64,000 nt of DNA from Natrinema versiforme (lineage in GTDB: Archaea > Halobacteriota > Halobacteria > Halobacteriales > Natrialbaceae), in the NCBI RefSeq assembly GCF_005576615.1, contig NZ_CP040330.1, positions 1,860,001 through 1,924,000 on the forward strand, written 5' to 3'. Below the pieces are notes generated by a model. The model saw only the letters and a program-made list of their open reading frames with translations, had not been told where the DNA came from and did not search any database. Made by a program: the position numbers and the translations under genes. Of this stretch, positions 60,954 through 64,000 are shown one piece after another (the first letter of the stretch is position 1; every line of letters starts with the position of its first letter).

Positions 60954-62621
60954 ATGCTACACGCGGAAGGACCGCTTCTCACCGTCGACGTGGGCGACCG
61001 AACGGCGACCGAGACGAGCATCGACGACACGCTCGAGGCGGCGGTCGGCGGGCGGGCGGTCGCGACGGCGCTCGCCCACGAACGGATCCCGTTCGACGCG
61101 GACCCGTTCGGTCCCGAGAACCGCGCCTATCTCGCACCGGGACCGCTCCAGCAGTCCCGGATGTCCTTTACCGGCCGGCTGAACATGACCGCCCTCTCGC
61201 CGCTGACCGACGGGCTGGTCTCGAGCAACGCCGGCGGCTACCTCTCGCGGAACGTCGTCGGGACGGGGATCGGCGTCCTCGAACTCGCGGGGGCGAGCGA
61301 CGAGCTGCTGGCCGTCCACGTCACCGACAGCGGCGTCGAGTTCGAGGAAGTGCCCGTACTCGAGGGTGCAACGGTGCCCGAAACGTCCGAGTACATGGCC
61401 GAACGCCACGACCTCGGGCCGGACAACTGTATCGCGATCGGGCCGGCCGGCGAGAACCGGGTCCGGTTCGCCTCGGCGATGACCTTCGACTCGCGGGCGT
61501 TCGGTCGCGGCGGACTGGGTGCCGTTCTCGGATCGAAGAACGTCAAGTGCGTCACGTTCGAGGGCGATGCGGAGCCGCCGGTCGAAATCCCGAACCCGCC
61601 GGAGATGGAGATCCACCGGGAGGCAGCGCAATCGGACGACCTACTGCGGCGACAGGGGACGACGGGCAGCACCGAGTTCATCAACGACAACTTCGCGCTT
61701 CCGACCCGGTACTTCGAGGAGTACGGGTTCGAACACGCAGACCGGATCGGCGGCAACGCCGTCGAAGCGAAGAAGTACGAGAAAGGCGCGTGCTCGGCGT
61801 GTGCCTACGCCTGTAAGCTCCCGACGCGTGACGAGGAGGCCGGCGTCGAAACCGAGGGCCCGGAGTTCGAAACCGTCTACGCGTTCGGCTCGAGCCAGGG
61901 CGTCGGGGACATCGTCGACGTGATGAAGGCGAACGAACTGTGTGACTCCCTCGGGATGGACACGATCTCCGCCGGGGTCACCGTCGCGGCCTACCTCGCG
62001 AGCGAAGACGAGTTCGGCAACGCCGACCTCGCGCGGGAACTCACCGAGAAGATCGCCTATCGCGAGGGGATCGGCGACCGCCTCGCGGAGGGCGTCGACC
62101 GCTGTCACGACGACCTCGGCGTCGACAACTACACCGTCAAGGGCACCGAGTTCGCCGCCCACGACGGGCGCGTCCTCCACGGGCAGGGGCTCTCCTATGC
62201 CGTCGCGAACCGCGGTGCGGACCACATGTACGCCGGCATGCTGACTCCCGAGTACAGCGGCGAACTCGATCCGGAGGGCACCCTCGGGAAGGCCGAGCGA
62301 CTCGTCCACGAGGAAAACGCCTCGGCGTTCCGGGACACCGGCATCGTCTGTGCGTTCGGCAGCGACTACGTCACCCCGGATCGGCTCGAGACGCTGTTCG
62401 ACGCCGACTACGCCGCCCTCATGGAAATCGGCGCGCGGACCGTTCGCCGCGAGCGCCACTTCAACAACCAGCGGGGGTTCGACCGGAGCGACGACGGCCT
62501 CCCCTACGAGATCCCCGACCTCGAGGCGGCGATCGACGAGTACTACGCGGCGCGGGGCTGGACCGAGGACGGCGTCGTTCCGGATAGGGCCCTCGAGCCG
62601 ATCGCACCGTCGGCGGACTGA
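60954..62621 (+). CDS. Aldehyde ferredoxin oxidoreductase family (tungsten enzyme)
   Basis: 555 residues from ATG 60954. The N-domain is typical of AOR (LSSNAGGYLSRNVVGTGIG and FGRGGLGAVLGSKNVKCV bind the bis-pterin). Cluster Cys are in GACSACAYACK (C-x2-C-x3-C) and a later Cys in DTGIVCAFGSDYV. Oxidises aldehydes to acids with ferredoxin as acceptor. Divergent from the HAD hydrolase. The convergent hydrolase-MoaD pair downstream could be linked through pterin cofactor, but the strands differ, so this is only suggestive. Confidence 0.92.
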   Translation: MLHAEGPLLTVDVGDRTATETSIDDTLEAAVGGRAVATALAHERIPFDADPFGPENRAYLAPGPLQQSRMSFTGRLNMTALSPLTDGLVSSNAGGYLSRNVVGTGIGVLELAGASDELLAVHVTDSGVEFEEVPVLEGATVPETSEYMAERHDLGPDNCIAIGPAGENRVRFASAMTFDSRAFGRGGLGAVLGSKNVKCVTFEGDAEPPVEIPNPPEMEIHREAAQSDDLLRRQGTTGSTEFINDNFALPTRYFEEYGFEHADRIGGNAVEAKKYEKGACSACAYACKLPTRDEEAGVETEGPEFETVYAFGSSQGVGDIVDVMKANELCDSLGMDTISAGVTVAAYLASEDEFGNADLARELTEKIAYREGIGDRLAEGVDRCHDDLGVDNYTVKGTEFAAHDGRVLHGQGLSYAVANRGADHMYAGMLTPEYSGELDPEGTLGKAERLVHEENASAFRDTGIVCAFGSDYVTPDRLETLFDADYAALMEIGARTVRRERHFNNQRGFDRSDDGLPYEIPDLEAAIDEYYAARGWTEDGVVPDRALEPIAPSAD

Positions 62622-62653
62622 GCCGGAGAAACAACGGGAACGGAACTGCCCGC

Positions 62654-63052
62654 TCATCCGCCGTACACCGACGGCACCAGCCGGATCACGGCACCGTCTT
62701 CGAGGGCCGTCTCGAGGCCGTCGATGTGGACGACGTGCTTCGCGTCCTTCGTGACGACCGTGTCCCCCGCCAGCCCGTCGTCCTCGGCCGCGAGTTCGCC
62801 CTCGAGGCCCGGATACGCCGCCTCGAGTTCGCCCTCGAGGCCCGGATACGCCGCCTCGAGTTCGTCCAAGAGGTCGCCGACGGTGTCGGCGTCCGTCTCG
62901 TACCTGACCGTCTTCTCGCCGACGGCGTCGCGAAACGGGCCGAAGAAGACGCACTCGAGTTGCACACCGTCTCGTTCGACGCGGCGTCCCTTGTAATCGA
63001 GGGAGGCGAGGAGGCGAGCGACTAGCGGCGGGTCGGCGAATCGGCGGCTCAC
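62654..63052 (-). CDS. MoaD/ThiS/SAMP-type ubiquitin-like protein with internal duplication
   Basis: Up to 132 residues from GTG 63052, whose GTGA overlaps the stop of the upstream hydrolase. An alternative GTG at 62965 (VQLECVFFGPF) gives about 103 residues, closer to normal Ubl length. Beta-grasp core: LECVFFGPFRDAVGEKTV, DTVGDLLDELEAAYPGLE, HVVHIDGLETALEDGAVIRL, ending in Gly-Gly (PSVYGG). It resembles SAMP3/MoaD2 and could serve sulfur transfer for molybdopterin or protein tagging. An 11-residue block L-E-A-A-Y-P-G-L-E-G-E is repeated in tandem. Confidence 0.88.
   Translation of the reverse strand: MSRRFADPPLVARLLASLDYKGRRVERDGVQLECVFFGPFRDAVGEKTVRYETDADTVGDLLDELEAAYPGLEGELEAAYPGLEGELAAEDDGLAGDTVVTKDAKHVVHIDGLETALEDGAVIRLVPSVYGG
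62791..62856. repeat. Perfect 33-bp tandem duplication inside the MoaD/SAMP gene
   Basis: Copies 62791-62823 and 62824-62856 are identical, followed by 8 nt of a third start (cgagttcg). They encode the doubled L-E-A-A-Y-P-G-L-E-G-E segment. The frame is kept. Confidence 0.9.
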
Positions 63053-63870
63053 CGCTCGAGAAACGAGCGAACTCGCGAGTCGAACGTCAGTTTTCGCTCG
63101 TGGAAGGCGGCGTGTTTCGATCCGGGCGCGAGCGTCACGGTGCCGTCGGGAATTCGGACCGCGATCTCTCTCGTGAGCGGCGGCGGGAAAATCGGGTCGC
63201 GGCCGCCGCCGAAAACGAGTGTCGGTCGATCGATCTCCTCGAGCCGGTCCCGGCTATCGAACTCGTGCGCGAACTCGAGCGAGCGCCAGACGTCGGCGGG
63301 CTCCGCGGGTCGCGGTTGAAGGAATCGGCCGACGGTCTGGATGGTCGGCGGGTAGGTGATCGCTCGAGCGTCGGAAAACATCACGGCGGCGAGCCCCGAG
63401 CGGATCGACGCCCAGTCGTGCTCGCGGGCGTGGCGTTCGAACTCCCGAACCGTCGACTCCGCGTCGTCAGCGATGCGGGCGGTGCTGTTCGCGAGGACGA
63501 GGCGGTCGACGAGATCCGGCCGCCGGCGGGCCAGTTCCTGCGCGATCAGTCCGCCCATCGAGACGCCGATCACGTCGACCGCCTCGTTCCCGTCCGCGAT
63601 CTCCGCGAACGCCCGTTCGTGCGAGTCGACGGCGTCGTCCGGATCGTACCCCGCCGGGAGCCCGCGCGGCCGGCTGAGGACGTAGACCGTATACTCGTCG
63701 AGGTATCGCGCGAAGTACGGCGCGAGTCCCCAGCCCGAAAACGACGGATAGGTCCCCGAAAACATCGCGTCGCCGATGCCCGGGAGGACGACGAGCGCTC
63801 GCGAACTGCGCCCGGTCCCGGTACGCACGTAGGGGTGAGACCCGGGGAGTTCCCCGGTATCGCTTCGCAT
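63049..63870 (-). CDS. Alpha/beta hydrolase
   Basis: 273 residues from ATG 63870; a GTG directly before is possible. Nucleophile elbow GVSMGGLIAQ (Ser near 103), acid in GGGRDPIFPPP and His in PGSKHAAFHER form the catalytic triad. The oxyanion region is LPGIGDAM. Serine hydrolase or esterase with unknown substrate. Its stop overlaps the GTG of the MoaD-like gene (GTGA), so the two are probably translationally coupled. Confidence 0.88.
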   Translation of the reverse strand: MRSDTGELPGSHPYVRTGTGRSSRALVVLPGIGDAMFSGTYPSFSGWGLAPYFARYLDEYTVYVLSRPRGLPAGYDPDDAVDSHERAFAEIADGNEAVDVIGVSMGGLIAQELARRRPDLVDRLVLANSTARIADDAESTVREFERHAREHDWASIRSGLAAVMFSDARAITYPPTIQTVGRFLQPRPAEPADVWRSLEFAHEFDSRDRLEEIDRPTLVFGGGRDPIFPPPLTREIAVRIPDGTVTLAPGSKHAAFHERKLTFDSRVRSFLER

Positions 63871-63880
63871 CACGCTCGGT

Positions 63881-64000
63881 TCACGACGGGGTCAGGCGAT
63901 CCCACAGCGACTTCATGTCCTTCGCCGTCGCCATCGTCTCGAGTTCGCGGAAGGCGGACTTCTCCTCGTCGTAGTTCGACTCGAGGGGCTGTTGCACGTT
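63881..64000 (-). CDS. C-terminal fragment of an unidentified gene
   Basis: The frame continues beyond the window end and stops at TGA 63881-63883. The last 39 residues include NVQQPLESNYDEEKSAFREL and ATAKDMKSLWDRLTPS. Too short to identify; the same strand and an 11-nt spacing to the alpha/beta hydrolase suggest it is the upstream operon partner. Confidence 0.6.
   Translation of the reverse strand, partial: NVQQPLESNYDEEKSAFRELETMATAKDMKSLWDRLTPS

Overview
The window reads as chromosomal DNA of an extremely halophilic archaeon. Most of it is G+C-rich, and the predicted proteins are rich in Asp and Glu and poor in Lys. Many starts sit about 25-30 nt after an archaeal TATA box with no leader. 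Several gene families are archaeal or haloarchaeal: transcription factor S, archaeal-type FAD synthase, UbiA prenyltransferase, F420-dependent LLM oxidoreductase, DUF7344, amphi-Trp, and Tat lipoproteins with twin-Arg signals. The palindrome CTCGAG is extremely frequent. A member of the Natrialbales (Natrinema/Haloterrigena-like) would fit, but that rank is a guess. No rRNA, tRNA, CRISPR array, transposase, prophage or replication origin is visible. || Layout. 1-1590: SDR (5' truncated), cupin and FAH-family hydrolase, overlapping by ATGA, which looks like a small catabolic operon. 1717-4865: threonine-synthase-like enzyme, carboxymuconolactone-decarboxylase-family protein and an MFS transporter, followed by a 0.66 kb partly AT-rich spacer with inverted repeats. 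5527-12500: membrane J-domain protein, DNA polymerase IV, wHTH-GNAT protein, Tat cupredoxin, TFS, RFAP-synthase-like GHMP protein and a glycosyltransferase. 12562-14847: dihydroxy-acid dehydratase flanked by two related CxxCDW mini-zinc-fingers. 14964-21216: RibL, a JAMM protease, a MaoC protein, a RecJ-like DHH protein, small zinc and hypothetical proteins, and MutY. 21716-27362: HTH-10 regulator, two membrane DUF7344-type proteins, a second wHTH-GNAT protein and YchF. || 27363-29377 is an AT-rich accessory island. It holds two related Tat lipoprotein genes, one interrupted by an in-frame TGA, with duplicated upstream sequence and a tiny membrane protein. 29378-42371: amphi-Trp protein, UbiA, a ThDP enzyme, a frameshifted 7TM-PAS histidine kinase, TrkH, a GlcD-like flavoprotein, an LLM oxidoreductase, a soluble DUF7344 protein, a quinone-oxidoreductase-like protein and a PfpI protein. 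42588-50283: an aminotransferase with a palindromic in-frame insertion, lipoproteins, KorAB-type 2-oxoacid:ferredoxin oxidoreductase, an FNR-like flavoprotein and methylmalonyl-CoA epimerase. 50378-56330: aldo/keto reductase, a blue-copper/PQQ-type sugar dehydrogenase fusion full of N-glycosylation sequons, and the methylmalonyl-CoA mutase large subunit. 56364-64000: a GNAT, zinc ribbons, an M48 protease, a HAD hydrolase, aldehyde ferredoxin oxidoreductase, and a coupled hydrolase-MoaD/SAMP pair whose Ubl carries a fresh 33-bp duplication. || Functional threads. Ferredoxin-linked carbon oxidation (KorAB, AOR) sits beside propionyl/methylmalonyl-CoA chemistry (epimerase, mutase). There is surface copper/PQQ redox chemistry. 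Two components of archaeal ubiquitin-like biology, a JAMM protease and a MoaD/SAMP-like protein, lie about 47 kb apart. The most unusual signals are small sequence-level events: a frameshift, a nonsense codon, tandem duplications and a palindromic coding insertion. There are also unusual domain combinations. I did not find a clearly new multi-gene defence or secretion system.
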